From positions 76,999 to 140,998 of the forward strand of contig NZ_FNNG01000007.1 in assembly GCF_900106765.1 (NCBI RefSeq): a stretch of DNA of 64,000 bases, given 5' to 3'. The position numbers and the translations under genes are program-made. Shown piece after piece: positions 1 to 10,376 of this stretch (position 1 is the stretch's first letter; every line of letters begins with the position of its first letter). This DNA comes from Tepidimicrobium xylanilyticum. GTDB taxonomy: Bacteria; Bacillota; Clostridia; Tissierellales; Tepidimicrobiaceae. The notes under the pieces are model-generated. The model ran no database searches. It saw only the letters and a list, made by a program, of their open reading frames with translations, and was not told the DNA's origin.

Positions 1-94
1 ATTCTATTAGGTCCTTCTTTCTATTATCATGAGCGATTAGGGCTATGCGTTTTTGTTTCTTCATCTTTATCTTGGTCATTTCTCTTCTAACCAT
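1..94 (-). CDS. mgsA: Methylglyoxal synthase, N-terminal fragment (cut by window edge)
   Basis: Leftward gene of which only the first 31 codons are inside the window. After a basic extension (MVRREMTKIKMKKQKR) it reads IALIAHDNRKKDL, the first strand and loop that open methylglyoxal synthases (family pattern IALIAHDxKK). The enzyme makes methylglyoxal from dihydroxyacetone phosphate in the cytoplasm. A GGAG ribosome binding site lies 8 bases before the ATG at 94; internal ATGs at codons 6 and 11 are alternatives that would shorten the extension. The call rests on a single motif, so it is good but not certain. Confidence 0.75.
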   Translation of the reverse strand, partial: MVRREMTKIKMKKQKRIALIAHDNRKKDLIE

Positions 95-229
95 ATAACC
101 AACTCCTTCATTTTGCTACTATTACTTTATACAATTTTCAATCAAATAACAATCCTAATATAGAATTTATTTGAGATTAACCATGGATTTTGGTAAAATT
201 ATACTAACTAAGAAAGGAGGAATGGTTGC

Positions 230-1678
230 ATGGATTTTAAAATCGGTAAGGGTGGAGAAGTAAAACTAATACCTGTATTTAAAGGCAGTGAAAAAATAGA
301 TGATTTTGATGGACTATATCAATTTTTAAAGGAGAAAGAAATATTTTCAGCAAAAGTTGGAGAAGTATATGCTGATATAGGATATAAGGGGGATAAGGTA
401 GTATTAATAGGATTAGGTGAAGAAGAAAAGCTTACTGTAGACTCCATTAGAAAGGCCTATTATCAGGCTGGAAAAGAGCTTATGAAGTTTAAAGTTGAAA
501 GTATCCAAGTTGAAGTACCTGAATTTAAAAACATCTGCTATATTGATGAAATTCAAGGAATGATAGAAGGGTTGTTACAATCTGAATACAGCTTTGAAAA
601 ATACCTAAGCCAAAAGAAGATAAAACCCAGCGTAAGAGAAGTTTACTTAAATATAATAGAGGGTAAGAAGGCAGAAGCAATTGATAAAGCCATTGAGGAA
701 GTTAAAAACATCATAGATGGTGTATTCTTAGCAAGGGATTTAGTCAATGAACCTGCTATGACCATGACTCCTAAAATACTAGCAGAAAAGGCTAAGGAAG
801 AATTAGAAGGATTAGGAGTAGATGTTAAAGTTTATGGCCAAGAGGAAATAGAAGAATTGGGTATGGAGGCCTTCCTAGCCGTTTCCAAGGGTTCTGCTCA
901 GGAACCTCAATTGATAGTGATGGAATACAAGGGCAATGAAGAAGCCGAAGAAAAGTTAGCCTTAGTTGGTAAAGGCCTAACCTTTGACTCTGGTGGCTAC
1001 TGCATAAAACCAGGAGATAGCATGAATACCATGTTCACCGATATGGCAGGGGCTGCGGCAGTAATAGGTGCTATGAAAGCCATTGCCAAATCTAAGCTAG
1101 ATAAAAATGTGGTAGCGGTAGTAGCTGCTTGTGAAAACCTAATATCTGGCACTGCCTATAAACCTGGAGATATCATCGGCTCCATGTCAGGAAAGACTAT
1201 AGAGATTTTAAATACCGATGCAGAAGGAAGGCTTACACTGGCCGATGCCTTATGGTATGCTGTAAAAAACCTAAAAGCAAATAAGGTTATAGATGTGGCA
1301 ACATTAACTGGTGCTTGTGTGGTGGCCTTAGGAAATATAAATACGGGAGCTATTACCAATAATGAAGACTTTATGGAAGAGGTTAAAAAGGCAAGCCAAA
1401 TAGCAGGAGAGCCAGTTTGGGAGCTTCCAAACAATGAAGAATACAAGGAATTAAATAAAGGGGATTTTGCAGATTTAAAGAATACTGGCGGCAGAGGAGC
1501 AGGAACCATAACTGCTGGCCTATTCCTAGGAGAATTTGTTGACAGTACTCCATGGGTTCACTTGGATATTGCCGGAACCTCCTATAGCAGCAAGGCTCGA
1601 GGATATCTACCTAAAGGGGCTACAGGAGTGCCAGTAAAGACTCTATATTATCTAGCAAAGAATTTTAAAAATTACTAG
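230..1678 (+). CDS. pepA: Leucyl (cytosol) aminopeptidase, M17 family
   Basis: Cytoplasmic di-metal aminopeptidase that removes N-terminal residues from peptides. The 482-residue protein has the usual M17 two-domain size: a variable N-terminal domain to about residue 165, then the catalytic domain. The catalytic domain carries LVGKGLTFDSGG (about 244-255, catalytic Lys and first metal ligands), FTDMAGAAAV just after it, and the family signature NTDAEGR (about 328-334, metal-binding Asp/Glu and catalytic Arg). The ATG at 230 has AAAGGAGG 9 bases upstream; an ATG at 222 is out of frame. The gene stands alone, followed by a hairpin and then a tRNA gene. Nothing unusual is seen; the call is secure. 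Confidence 0.95.
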   Translation: MDFKIGKGGEVKLIPVFKGSEKIDDFDGLYQFLKEKEIFSAKVGEVYADIGYKGDKVVLIGLGEEEKLTVDSIRKAYYQAGKELMKFKVESIQVEVPEFKNICYIDEIQGMIEGLLQSEYSFEKYLSQKKIKPSVREVYLNIIEGKKAEAIDKAIEEVKNIIDGVFLARDLVNEPAMTMTPKILAEKAKEELEGLGVDVKVYGQEEIEELGMEAFLAVSKGSAQEPQLIVMEYKGNEEAEEKLALVGKGLTFDSGGYCIKPGDSMNTMFTDMAGAAAVIGAMKAIAKSKLDKNVVAVVAACENLISGTAYKPGDIIGSMSGKTIEILNTDAEGRLTLADALWYAVKNLKANKVIDVATLTGACVVALGNINTGAITNNEDFMEEVKKASQIAGEPVWELPNNEEYKELNKGDFADLKNTGGRGAGTITAGLFLGEFVDSTPWVHLDIAGTSYSSKARGYLPKGATGVPVKTLYYLAKNFKNY

Positions 1679-1683
1679 TATGA

Positions 1684-1724
1684 TTGTTAACGCTCTTCTC
1701 TAGTATAGGAAAGGGCGTTAACAA
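1684..1724 (+). terminator. Hairpin after pepA
   Basis: A 14-base stem (TTGTTAACGCTCTT paired with AAGGGCGTTAACAA, one G-U pair) around a 13-base loop, six bases after the pepA stop. The following run is only moderately T-rich, so it may be a weak terminator or a 3' end stabiliser. Confidence 0.6.
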
Positions 1725-1730
1725 TTCCTA

Positions 1731-1759
1731 TTGAAATCCCATTCGAAATATGCTAGAAT
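1731..1759 (+). promoter_or_regulatory. Sigma-A type promoter of the tRNA-Val gene
   Basis: TTGAAA at 1731-1736 and TAGAAT at 1754-1759 are separated by 17 bases, close to the vegetative consensus, and the predicted start falls a few bases before the tRNA at 1772. Confidence 0.6.
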
Positions 1760-1771
1760 ATAAATAGCCTT

Positions 1772-1847
1772 GGGCGATTGGTTCAGGGGTTAGAGCGCCA
1801 CGTTGACATCGTGGAGATCATTGGTTCAAATCCAATATCGCCCACCA
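1772..1847 (+). tRNA. tRNA-Val (anticodon GAC)
   Basis: The 76-base gene folds as a cloverleaf: acceptor stem GGGCGAT pairs with ATCGCCC, the anticodon stem CCACG/CGTGG encloses loop TTGACAT with anticodon GAC, and the T arm contains GGTTCAAATCC. The 3' CCA is encoded. It has its own promoter and terminator and stands alone between pepA and the DUF445 gene. Confidence 0.95.
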
Positions 1848-1852
1848 CACAA

Positions 1853-1884
1853 AAGGAACTAAGGATATCCTTAGTTCCTTTTTT
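1853..1884 (+). terminator. Rho-independent terminator of tRNA-Val
   Basis: A perfect 14-base palindrome (AAGGAACTAAGGAT and its complement, 1853-1880) runs into six T residues at 1879-1884, five bases after the tRNA CCA. It could also serve the leftward DUF445 gene, whose stop is at 1888. Confidence 0.85.
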
Positions 1885-1887
1885 ATA

Positions 1888-3348
1888 TCAATAAAGCATC
1901 GTAAGTATTGGGGTTAATAAGCCTATTATCCCACCTAATAGGCCTCCTAACCAGGTTATGGCTTTTAGCTCCCTGTTAGCAATCTCAAGTATAAGTTCTT
2001 CTGTAAAGGCTACATCAAAACCATTTATCTGGTCTTCTACTATCTTGGAAATATTGAAAGCCTTCACCATATTAGGCAATTGATTTTTTATTAAATTTTC
2101 TATTATAATCTTCAAAAAATTAACTATACTTAAAATGTCATCTTCATTAATATTAACTATTAAGGATGATATGGGCCTGTTTAAAATGCTTTCAATCGCA
2201 TTATTTACAATAAAAAGTATATAATTATAAAAGTTATTAGAATCTAAGAACTTCTCTAACTCTCCCCTTATAAAAGCTAATAGACATCTCTTAATATTTT
2301 CTTCTTCAGATTTTAGCCTTTCCTCTAGTTTATCTATTATTTTATATTGATTATATTCCTTCAAAATACCTTGGATAATAAATTCAGAAACCAGCAACAT
2401 ATCCTCTTCTTTTAGCTCTTTTGTAAGGCCTCCAAACACATATCTAACTTCCTTTTTAAGAACTTTATCTACGACAAGCAATATAAAGGATATGATATCC
2501 TTGTTCCTATCAGGATTATTTATATATTCATCCAATAGGTTTACTATTCTATCCGATATAAGCTCTGGACTAATAAATATGGCAATTAGTTTATTCATGT
2601 TATGAGAAAACATTTCAGCAATCCACTTTTTTAATTGGTTCTGTATCTTTGGATTATCCAATACATCCTTCAGTGATGTAATTATAACCTGTTCATTCTG
2701 AATGATTGTATCCTTAAGCCTACTGATAATCTCTTCTGGAATAACTTCATATAGGGTTCTTTCATCTTGTGCAAATTGATTAATTTTCTCCATCAATAAA
2801 ACATTTAATTCCCTTTTAACTTCCTCCGACTTAACCAATAAATTGAACATATTTTTTAGTATTTCTCGCATGATTCCATATATACTACCCTTAGAATCTA
2901 TAAATATATATTCATCGATCAAATTAATCAGTCCATCTTTAAATTGGTCTTTACAAAATTGTAAAACTATTATATCGGCTAACTTTGTCTTAATACTTCC
3001 CTTTAACTTTTCAAATTCACCATAGTTTAAGCTTAAAATTATGCTTTTTAAAGTTCTATCATCAGTCTTAAGCTTCTTCATATAATTTATTATAAGTTTA
3101 TCTATAGAACCATCATCCTTAAGCAATGAATTTACTACTATCTCTGGCGAAAGCAAATACTCTCCTACCGCCTCCCCTATACTTTTAGCAATCCTATTCT
3201 TCTCCTTTGGGATTAGACCTGGAGTAAAAGGGATGGGTATATTAAATATTCTCTTCTCATAATGAGGCCTAAATAGCATCTTTATGGCAATCCAATTGGT
3301 AATATATCCTATAACTGCACCTACTATTACTGGTATTATATAATTCAC
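1888..3348 (-). CDS. DUF445 family membrane protein (YheB-like)
   Basis: About 486 residues. The N terminus (IIPVIVGAVIGYITNWIAIK) is one membrane segment, followed by the family's conserved block MLFRPHYEKRIF and IPFTPGLIPKEKNRIAKSIG. A long helical middle follows, and a second hydrophobic segment closes the C terminus (GGLLGGIIGLLTPILTML). This two-ended anchor is typical of DUF445 proteins of Firmicutes, whose biochemical role is unknown. I place the start at the GTG at 3348 because AGAGGTG lies just upstream and the resulting N terminus matches the family; an in-frame ATG at 3417 would add 23 atypical residues. Single gene, stop four bases from the tRNA terminator. Confidence 0.85.
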   Translation of the reverse strand: MNYIIPVIVGAVIGYITNWIAIKMLFRPHYEKRIFNIPIPFTPGLIPKEKNRIAKSIGEAVGEYLLSPEIVVNSLLKDDGSIDKLIINYMKKLKTDDRTLKSIILSLNYGEFEKLKGSIKTKLADIIVLQFCKDQFKDGLINLIDEYIFIDSKGSIYGIMREILKNMFNLLVKSEEVKRELNVLLMEKINQFAQDERTLYEVIPEEIISRLKDTIIQNEQVIITSLKDVLDNPKIQNQLKKWIAEMFSHNMNKLIAIFISPELISDRIVNLLDEYINNPDRNKDIISFILLVVDKVLKKEVRYVFGGLTKELKEEDMLLVSEFIIQGILKEYNQYKIIDKLEERLKSEEENIKRCLLAFIRGELEKFLDSNNFYNYILFIVNNAIESILNRPISSLIVNINEDDILSIVNFLKIIIENLIKNQLPNMVKAFNISKIVEDQINGFDVAFTEELILEIANRELKAITWLGGLLGGIIGLLTPILTMLY

Positions 3349-3417
3349 GTCTTCACCTCTTACATTATTTCCATATTCTAATAATATTTTAATTGAATAT
3401 TTACCCATGTCAACCAA

Positions 3418-3465
3418 TAATATTAAAGACCAACCAAAAAACGAAATGGTTGGCCTTTAATATTA
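3418..3465 (-). terminator. Terminator hairpin between two leftward genes
   Basis: A near-perfect 19-base inverted repeat (arms 3418-3436 and 3447-3465) overlaps the stop codon of the glucosaminidase gene. Its sequence is mirrored around a 10-base A-rich loop. It should end that leftward transcript, although the downstream T-run is short. Confidence 0.75.
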
Positions 3466-5574
3466 TATATCTATTATATCCAATTTCTCCAATTCATATT
3501 GTTTAATAATTCTTATTAATTTCAATGCATATTCAGGGTCTGTTGCATATCCAGCCCTCTTTAAAGCCCAGGCACCCTGATAGCTATTGTGCATTACTTG
3601 TCTAAAGGGTTCATATCTATCTGAATTTAACAATAGACTCTTGTGATCATTCCAGCTTTCTTCTACACTATTATATGCTCTAAACTCTGCATCCACATAA
3701 TAAGTTTGACCATTATATACTTCCCAGGTATTATAGATTACCGATCCAGCCGGACCTTTTCCTTTTATTCCAAACAGATTATAGGATACTTTACCACTAT
3801 ACTTATCCACAGGTACGCTTTGTCCCCATCCAGTTTCTAAAATGGATTGGGCTGTCTGTAGTGCTGCAGACATACCAGTCTTCTCCCAGGACTTTTTGGC
3901 CAATCCCGATGCTAGGCTCAAAAATTTTTCCTTCTCTATTATAGGTACTGATTTATGGATTTCACCTAGATAGACTCTAAAGGGAATTTCATCACTAATA
4001 ATTTCCTTACCCTTTAACTTACCAATAGCCACCAACTTCCAATAACCAGTATCTTCTTTCTTAGGCGTATAAGACTGCTCAGACTGAGCATCTACATCGT
4101 TTGCAATTACCTTCTGTTTATTCGTATTCTTATTAATTAGTACATAACTTACACTTTCTAAATCCACATTACTTCTAACCCTTAATTTAACTGTATCCCT
4201 AATAACCTGATTTGGTCCTATTCCATCTAATAGTATTATAGGTTTTCCTGTGGTTTTAATCCTTATAGGTTCACTTTCATGGACTTGTCCCCTTGTATCC
4301 TTGACTCTAACTAATAATTCATTTTCCCCTGATATTTCAGGACCTGGAAACCACCTATAACTACCATAAGGTATGACAGCAAGTACTTCTTCAGCTTTAG
4401 ATATTGGATCTCTTAATATATATTGGGTCTCACTTGCATCAAAATTTCTAGATGCCAATAGATTTACAGGCTTATCTATAGTTTGTCCTTGAGCTACCCC
4501 TGACAAGCTCAATTTAGGCATAACTTCAATCTTTGCAATAATCTCATTGCTCTCATAGGAGTTATTTTCCATGTCATATACTATTGCCTTAAAGGAATAA
4601 TTGCCATTATCCTTTAAATTAGGTATCCATCTATATTCACCATAAGGGTCAATAGGTGTATCTTCACCAAATATTTTAGTTTCTCCTTTGTCCAAATTGG
4701 TAATTTGGTATTTTACTCGAGAAGCTACAAAGCTGGTATCAACCATTAAATTTACTACATCATTTAAAACTTCCCCTTCTTTAACCCCCATTAAAGAAAC
4801 TTTTGGAGTCACTTCTAAATAAACTTGAACTGCATCACCTGCTATAAACTGTTCCTCTTCATCGTATATAGCTGCTACTAACACCCTTTCTCCTTTATCC
4901 TTTAAATTGGGAATCCAACTATAATTACCCTTTAAGTCTTTACCTCTAGCAACTACATATCCTTTTCTTGTTTCAGGATTCAATAAGAGGTATTTGATCT
5001 CTTTGCCATCAATTGAGTCCTCTCCAAGGAATTCTACCCCCAATTCTGTCTTTCCCTTTATGGTTTGTCCAGATTCTAAACTGCTAATCTTTATAGGGAA
5101 AAAGGACTCTATCTCGGAAACTTTATTGGAATCAATTCGTACTATCCTATTTTCTTCATCCCACTCTATTCCAACACCTAAGGCATTGCTAATTAAACGT
5201 AAAGGCACATAGGTACGGTCATCTATGATTTTAGGAGTAGTATCGCTTAAAATATAGTTCTTTTTTTCGTCCTTACTCATAACTAAATAACTATCAATTT
5301 TAAGATCTACCACTTGTTGTCCTTTTTGAATGATAACCTTTCGGTCCTCATGAATCCAACTTACCTTTGCTCCTAATTCCTCAGCAACAAACCTTATTGG
5401 CACTAAAGTTCTTCCCTTTTCGATTATGGGACTAGCCTTTGAAGTGATATCCTTTCCATCTACCAACAATCTAATAGGTTTTGCTGCTAAAGGATATAAA
5501 CTAAACCCTAGTGGTAGGATTATTGCTATTATAAGTATTAAGAATATCAATTTTTTTATTCCTTTCATATTCAC
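3463..5574 (-). CDS. Exported glucosaminidase with copper-amine-oxidase-like wall domains
   Basis: A 703-residue secreted protein, probably a cell-wall hydrolase. Order: signal peptide (hydrophobic core about 8-28); copper amine oxidase N-terminal-like stalk domains (about 32-150, with GRTLVPIRFVAEELGAKVSW and DRTYVPLRLISNALGVGIEW); three or four beta-rich repeats (about 155-535) carrying the recurring motif Y(S/R)W(I/F)P; and a C-terminal mannosyl-glycoprotein endo-beta-N-acetylglucosaminidase/FlgJ-type domain (about 545-700) with the likely catalytic Glu in QSILETGWGQ. The GTG at 5574 is preferred because AAGGAG lies 7 bases before it; an ATG two codons later is also possible. It is a single gene with its own terminator. 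The natural wall substrate is not determined by sequence. Confidence 0.85.
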   Translation of the reverse strand: MNMKGIKKLIFLILIIAIILPLGFSLYPLAAKPIRLLVDGKDITSKASPIIEKGRTLVPIRFVAEELGAKVSWIHEDRKVIIQKGQQVVDLKIDSYLVMSKDEKKNYILSDTTPKIIDDRTYVPLRLISNALGVGIEWDEENRIVRIDSNKVSEIESFFPIKISSLESGQTIKGKTELGVEFLGEDSIDGKEIKYLLLNPETRKGYVVARGKDLKGNYSWIPNLKDKGERVLVAAIYDEEEQFIAGDAVQVYLEVTPKVSLMGVKEGEVLNDVVNLMVDTSFVASRVKYQITNLDKGETKIFGEDTPIDPYGEYRWIPNLKDNGNYSFKAIVYDMENNSYESNEIIAKIEVMPKLSLSGVAQGQTIDKPVNLLASRNFDASETQYILRDPISKAEEVLAVIPYGSYRWFPGPEISGENELLVRVKDTRGQVHESEPIRIKTTGKPIILLDGIGPNQVIRDTVKLRVRSNVDLESVSYVLINKNTNKQKVIANDVDAQSEQSYTPKKEDTGYWKLVAIGKLKGKEIISDEIPFRVYLGEIHKSVPIIEKEKFLSLASGLAKKSWEKTGMSAALQTAQSILETGWGQSVPVDKYSGKVSYNLFGIKGKGPAGSVIYNTWEVYNGQTYYVDAEFRAYNSVEESWNDHKSLLLNSDRYEPFRQVMHNSYQGAWALKRAGYATDPEYALKLIRIIKQYELEKLDIIDI

Positions 5575-5717
5575 CTTTTCACTCCTTCCATTTTGTCCGA
5601 AACAACTATACTTCTATTATAACTTATATGTCCCATCAACTTAATTAAATCTATATTAAATTCATATTACAAATTTAATCTGAAAAACTGCTATAATAGA
5701 TCTAATTGATGATATAA

Positions 5718-6872
<1,155 letters not shown>

Positions 6873-6891
6873 GAAAATTTTCGATTCTAAC

Positions 6892-6920
6892 TTGACAATT
6901 TATTGACTTGATGATACCAT
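6892..6920 (+). promoter_or_regulatory. Promoter of the lysine-riboswitch leader
   Basis: TTGACA at 6892-6897, a 17-base spacer and TACCAT at 6915-6920 make a good sigma-A type promoter. Transcription would start near 6927, about 30 bases before the aptamer. Confidence 0.6.
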
Positions 6921-6956
6921 ATATGAAAACTTAATAAAAATCCTCATCCTCCATGG

Positions 6957-7136
6957 GTGAGGTAGAGGCGCGGTTACTAAGAGTATCTATACTAAAGCCG
7001 GAAGCTGATGATGTATAGAGAAAGGAGTCGCCGCCGAAGTGTCAGATATCCAAAATCTGATGCTGGGACTACATCGAATAGGTGTAGGACTGTCATCATA
7101 GTATTAGCCCGGTGCTATGATGTTGTGCTATCTCAC
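6957..7136 (+). ncRNA. Lysine riboswitch (L box) aptamer
   Basis: The leader carries the conserved lysine-aptamer blocks in order: AGAGGCGCG, AAGAGTAT, AAAGGAGTCGCCGCCGAAG, TGCTGGGAC, GGACTGTCATCA and GTGCTATCTCAC. Helix P1 is formed by 6957-6965 (GTGAGGTAG) and 7128-7136 (CTATCTCAC). The block spacing resembles the Bacillus lysC leader. A terminator follows at 7187, so lysine binding should switch off the downstream permease and amidohydrolase genes. The identification is by recognition of conserved cores, not by a covariance search. Confidence 0.92.
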
Positions 7137-7186
7137 TTTGGGCCAGAAGGGAGCGAGAGGAATGTCGTTAGCTTTGCTATTGTCAA

Positions 7187-7217
7187 GCGTTTGACATTGC
7201 CTGTCAAATGCTTTTTT
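7187..7217 (+). terminator. Riboswitch expression-platform terminator
   Basis: GCGTTTGACA (7187-7196) pairs with TGTCAAATGC (7202-7211, one G-U pair) and runs into a T-tract from 7212. Sequence just before it (TTGTCAAGCG) can compete for the same arm, as expected for lysine-controlled attenuation. Confidence 0.85.
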
Positions 7218-7273
7218 ATTTTTTTGATTTAAAATTATGTAGTAGCAAAATTTTAGCATAGGAGGTAATAAGA

Positions 7274-8659
7274 TTGATAAATGAAATTAATGAGCTAAAT
7301 ACTACAGTGAATTCTAGTGATTCAACAAATTCAGGCTTTAGAAAGGAAATTGGACTCTTTGGGGGTATAAGTATTTTAGGCGGAATAATGGTTGGTTCTG
7401 GAATTTTCTATCTAGGTTCCTATGTTTTAATGCGATCCGGTATGAGTTTGGGATTGGCTTTAATAAGCTGGATTCTGGGCGGTTTAGTGTCGCTACTAGG
7501 CGGTATCTGTTATGCAGAGCTAGGGGCTTCCGATCCTCGTGCTGGTGGAATGACAGTATATTTATCTAAAGCCTATTCACCTATTGTTGGCTTCTTAAGC
7601 GGGTTTACAGGTTGGTTAATTGGTGGACCTGGCTCGATTGCTGCTCTAGCATTAGCACTATCAAGCGTTTTATCATTAATTATTCCAATGGGCGAATGGA
7701 CCATTAAGCTAGTAGCCATCGGGTTGATTATAGGATTAACCATCGTAAATTATATTGGGGTTAAATCTGGATCAAAATTACAAAACATATCCATGGTTGC
7801 TAAATTAATCCCTATTGGAATTATAATGGTTTCAGGTCTTATATTCGGCAAAGTAAATCCTGATTTAAGTTTAGTACCTAAGACAACAGATGCAAGTTTT
7901 AGCTCCGTAATTGGCATGGTAGCTTTTGCAATAATTGCCAGCTTATGGGCTTATGAAGGGTGGACTAACCTAAATTCAGTAGCTGAAGAAGTAAAGAATC
8001 CAAAAAGAAACTTACCACTTGCTATCATAATATCCATAATTTCAGTAACTATATTGTACACCCTATTTAATTACTCCATATATAAGGTCATCCCTTTTAG
8101 CGAGATTGAAAGCCATATAGCTAATAATGAATACTATCTGGGAAGTTATGCTGCTGAAAAATTGATGGGGAAAAGTGGTAGCCTTTTGGTAACTATAGGC
8201 ATGATAGTAGCAATGTTTGGATCTTTAAATGGATGTATATTGGCTTTTCCAAGGGTACACTATGCCATGAGTGTTGAAGGTCATTTCTTCAAAAGCTTTG
8301 GTAAATTGCACCCAAAATATAAGGTTCCCCATGTTCCACTAATCGTCCAATGTGTTATTTCAGTAGTATTGGTACTGTTAAGAAATCTTGACCAATTAAC
8401 TTCCTTAGTAGTATTTTCAGGAATGCTATTTAACACCTTGGGAGTTTTTGCAGTAATAATTTATAGAAGGAAATTCCCCGATTTAAATAGACCCTATAAG
8501 GTAATTGGTTACCCAGTTACCATTATATTAACAACTCTAATATTTATGGGTTTGATGATAAATACCTTTATAGAAGACCCACAAACTTCTATAATAGGCC
8601 TGTTAATTCCAGCAATAGGTATATTGTTCTACCTATACTTTGATAAACAAAATAAGTAA
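7274..8659 (+). CDS. APC-superfamily amino acid permease, lysine-riboswitch controlled
   Basis: A 461-residue membrane protein with about 12 hydrophobic segments. The APC hallmark is near residues 26-95 (GIMVGSGIFYLGSYVLMRSG and later SWILGGLVSLLGGICYAELG), where the unwound helix with GSGIF binds the amino acid backbone. It starts with a TTG at 7274, seven bases after AGGAGGT; the ATG at 7281 is out of frame and soon stops. The lysine aptamer upstream implies that lysine, or a compound converted to lysine, is the cargo, but the protein alone resembles broad-range LAT/YfnA-like carriers. It is co-transcribed with the amidohydrolase 24 bases downstream. Transport direction is not evident from sequence. 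Confidence 0.88.
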   Translation: MINEINELNTTVNSSDSTNSGFRKEIGLFGGISILGGIMVGSGIFYLGSYVLMRSGMSLGLALISWILGGLVSLLGGICYAELGASDPRAGGMTVYLSKAYSPIVGFLSGFTGWLIGGPGSIAALALALSSVLSLIIPMGEWTIKLVAIGLIIGLTIVNYIGVKSGSKLQNISMVAKLIPIGIIMVSGLIFGKVNPDLSLVPKTTDASFSSVIGMVAFAIIASLWAYEGWTNLNSVAEEVKNPKRNLPLAIIISIISVTILYTLFNYSIYKVIPFSEIESHIANNEYYLGSYAAEKLMGKSGSLLVTIGMIVAMFGSLNGCILAFPRVHYAMSVEGHFFKSFGKLHPKYKVPHVPLIVQCVISVVLVLLRNLDQLTSLVVFSGMLFNTLGVFAVIIYRRKFPDLNRPYKVIGYPVTIILTTLIFMGLMINTFIEDPQTSIIGLLIPAIGILFYLYFDKQNK

Positions 8660-8683
8660 TGATAGATGAAGGAGATGATTTTA

Positions 8684-10282
8684 TTGGCAACAATACTCAT
8701 TAACGGTAAAATCTATGTTGAAAAAAACAATTTTGTAGAAGCTTTGCTTATTGAAGATGGGATAATTAAACAGATTGGTTCCAATGAAGAAGTTTTGAAA
8801 AATAATGCAAATGAAATAATTGACCTAGGAGGAAAAACCGTATTACCAGGCTTTAACGATAGTCACCTGCATCTAATTTACATAGGTGCAGTCATGTCCT
8901 GCTGTAATTTAAATAGTGCAAAATCTATAGATGAAATTATCCAAATCGGAAAGGAATTTTTGGAAAAAAACGAGGGTATCACAGCCTTATACGGTCGAGG
9001 CTGGAACCAGGATTACTTTATAAGCGGTGAAAAAAGGCTTTTAAACCGTCATGACCTAGATAAAATATCCTCTGAAATCCCAATAATATTCGATAGGGTA
9101 TGCGGACACGTTGCAGTCGGTAATACTAGGGCTATAGAGTCGTTGGGAATCGATGGAAATACTGTAGTAGATGGAGGAACTATCGAACTAGATGAACAAG
9201 GCAACCCCAACGGAATTTTTAATGAAAATGCAGTTAGCCTAATTAAATCAGCAATTCCTGAAAAAAGCAATGAGGATATAGAAGGAGAATTTTTAAAAGC
9301 AGCTAATTATGCCCTAAGCTTGGGAATAACCTCCGTCCAATCCTGCGATGTTTCCAATAAAGAATTTAAAAATATGTTTAAAATTATTCATAATATATAC
9401 GATAATAGGAAAACTAAATTAAGGTATGGGGCTCAATTTAATTTCCAAGATATAGAAGACTTTAGAGAATATCTGGAAACTGAATTTAAAGAAGGCCAAT
9501 ATGATGAAAAATTCCTCTCTAAGGGAGCTCTAAAACTATTTAAAGATGGATCCTTAGGGGCTAGAACTGCTCTAATGTTAAAGGATTATGAAGATGCTGC
9601 TGGCATAAGAGGAGTTGAAGCATTAACTGATGAGCAATTGGAAAGCTTATGTAACTTGGCAACAGAACATGGAATTAGAGTTGTAACCCATGCCATTGGA
9701 GATGGGGCTGTAGAAAGTGTTATCAAGGCCTACGAAAAGACTATGACTGATGGTGAAAATCCTCTCCGTCATGGAATAGTCCACTGTCAAATTACCAGCA
9801 GAGAACAATTGGAAAGGATTGCTAGATTAAACATACCTGTAATGTATCAACCTATATTCTTAGACTACGACCTAAAAATAGTAGAATTCCGCGTTGGTAA
9901 AGAACTGGCAAGTACATCCTACGCTTTCAATACACTATATAAACTAGGAGCCCCCATAAGCTTTGGTACCGATGCACCAGTAGAAGATTGTAATCCCTTC
10001 CCAAATATCTACTGTGCCCTAACTAGAAAGGGATTAGATGGCAAACCTGAAGGTGGTTTCTATCCACAGGAAAGAATGGAATTAGAAGATATAATTGATG
10101 CTTATACAATTGGCAGTGCCTATAATGAATTTAAGGAAAATTTTAAAGGAAGATTAAAGCCTGGCTATGTAGCAGATTTAATCGTATTAGATAGAGATAT
10201 ATTCACAATAGATGAATCTGAGATTAAGGATATTAAAGTAGAAAAGACTATGGTAGATGGAGAATTTGTTTACGAAGTATAA
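8684..10282 (+). CDS. Amidohydrolase family 3 protein (YtcJ-like)
   Basis: About 532 residues. The protein has the composite amidohydrolase fold: an N-terminal beta part (ILINGKIYVE), metal-binding GFNDSHLHL near residue 66, a His in VVTHAIGDGA near 340, the Asp motif SFGTDAPVE near 434, and a C-terminal strand closing the small domain. Members hydrolyse cyclic or acyl amides and are poorly characterised. I choose the TTG at 8684 because AAGGAGA lies 8 bases upstream; an in-frame ATG at 8666 sits upstream of that RBS. Being second in a lysine-riboswitch operon, it may release or process a lysine-related amide, but this is inference. A strong terminator follows. Confidence 0.85.
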   Translation: MATILINGKIYVEKNNFVEALLIEDGIIKQIGSNEEVLKNNANEIIDLGGKTVLPGFNDSHLHLIYIGAVMSCCNLNSAKSIDEIIQIGKEFLEKNEGITALYGRGWNQDYFISGEKRLLNRHDLDKISSEIPIIFDRVCGHVAVGNTRAIESLGIDGNTVVDGGTIELDEQGNPNGIFNENAVSLIKSAIPEKSNEDIEGEFLKAANYALSLGITSVQSCDVSNKEFKNMFKIIHNIYDNRKTKLRYGAQFNFQDIEDFREYLETEFKEGQYDEKFLSKGALKLFKDGSLGARTALMLKDYEDAAGIRGVEALTDEQLESLCNLATEHGIRVVTHAIGDGAVESVIKAYEKTMTDGENPLRHGIVHCQITSREQLERIARLNIPVMYQPIFLDYDLKIVEFRVGKELASTSYAFNTLYKLGAPISFGTDAPVEDCNPFPNIYCALTRKGLDGKPEGGFYPQERMELEDIIDAYTIGSAYNEFKENFKGRLKPGYVADLIVLDRDIFTIDESEIKDIKVEKTMVDGEFVYEV

Positions 10283-10292
10283 AGTGAATAAT

Positions 10293-10332
10293 ATAAGCAT
10301 GGAAGGTTGTATCAATTCCCTTCCATGCTTAT
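10293..10332 (+). terminator. Terminator of the permease-amidohydrolase operon
   Basis: ATAAGCATGGAAGG (10293-10306) pairs perfectly with CCTTCCATGCTTAT (10319-10332), 11 bases after the stop codon. The tail is T/A-rich. Confidence 0.8.
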
Positions 10333-10376
10333 ATTAAAATATTTTATATATCATGTAAATACAAATTGTGTTCTTC

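Noticed and set aside
7008-7232. A 74-codon rightward frame
   Set aside because: It lies entirely inside the lysine riboswitch and its terminator; the sequence is explained by RNA structure.
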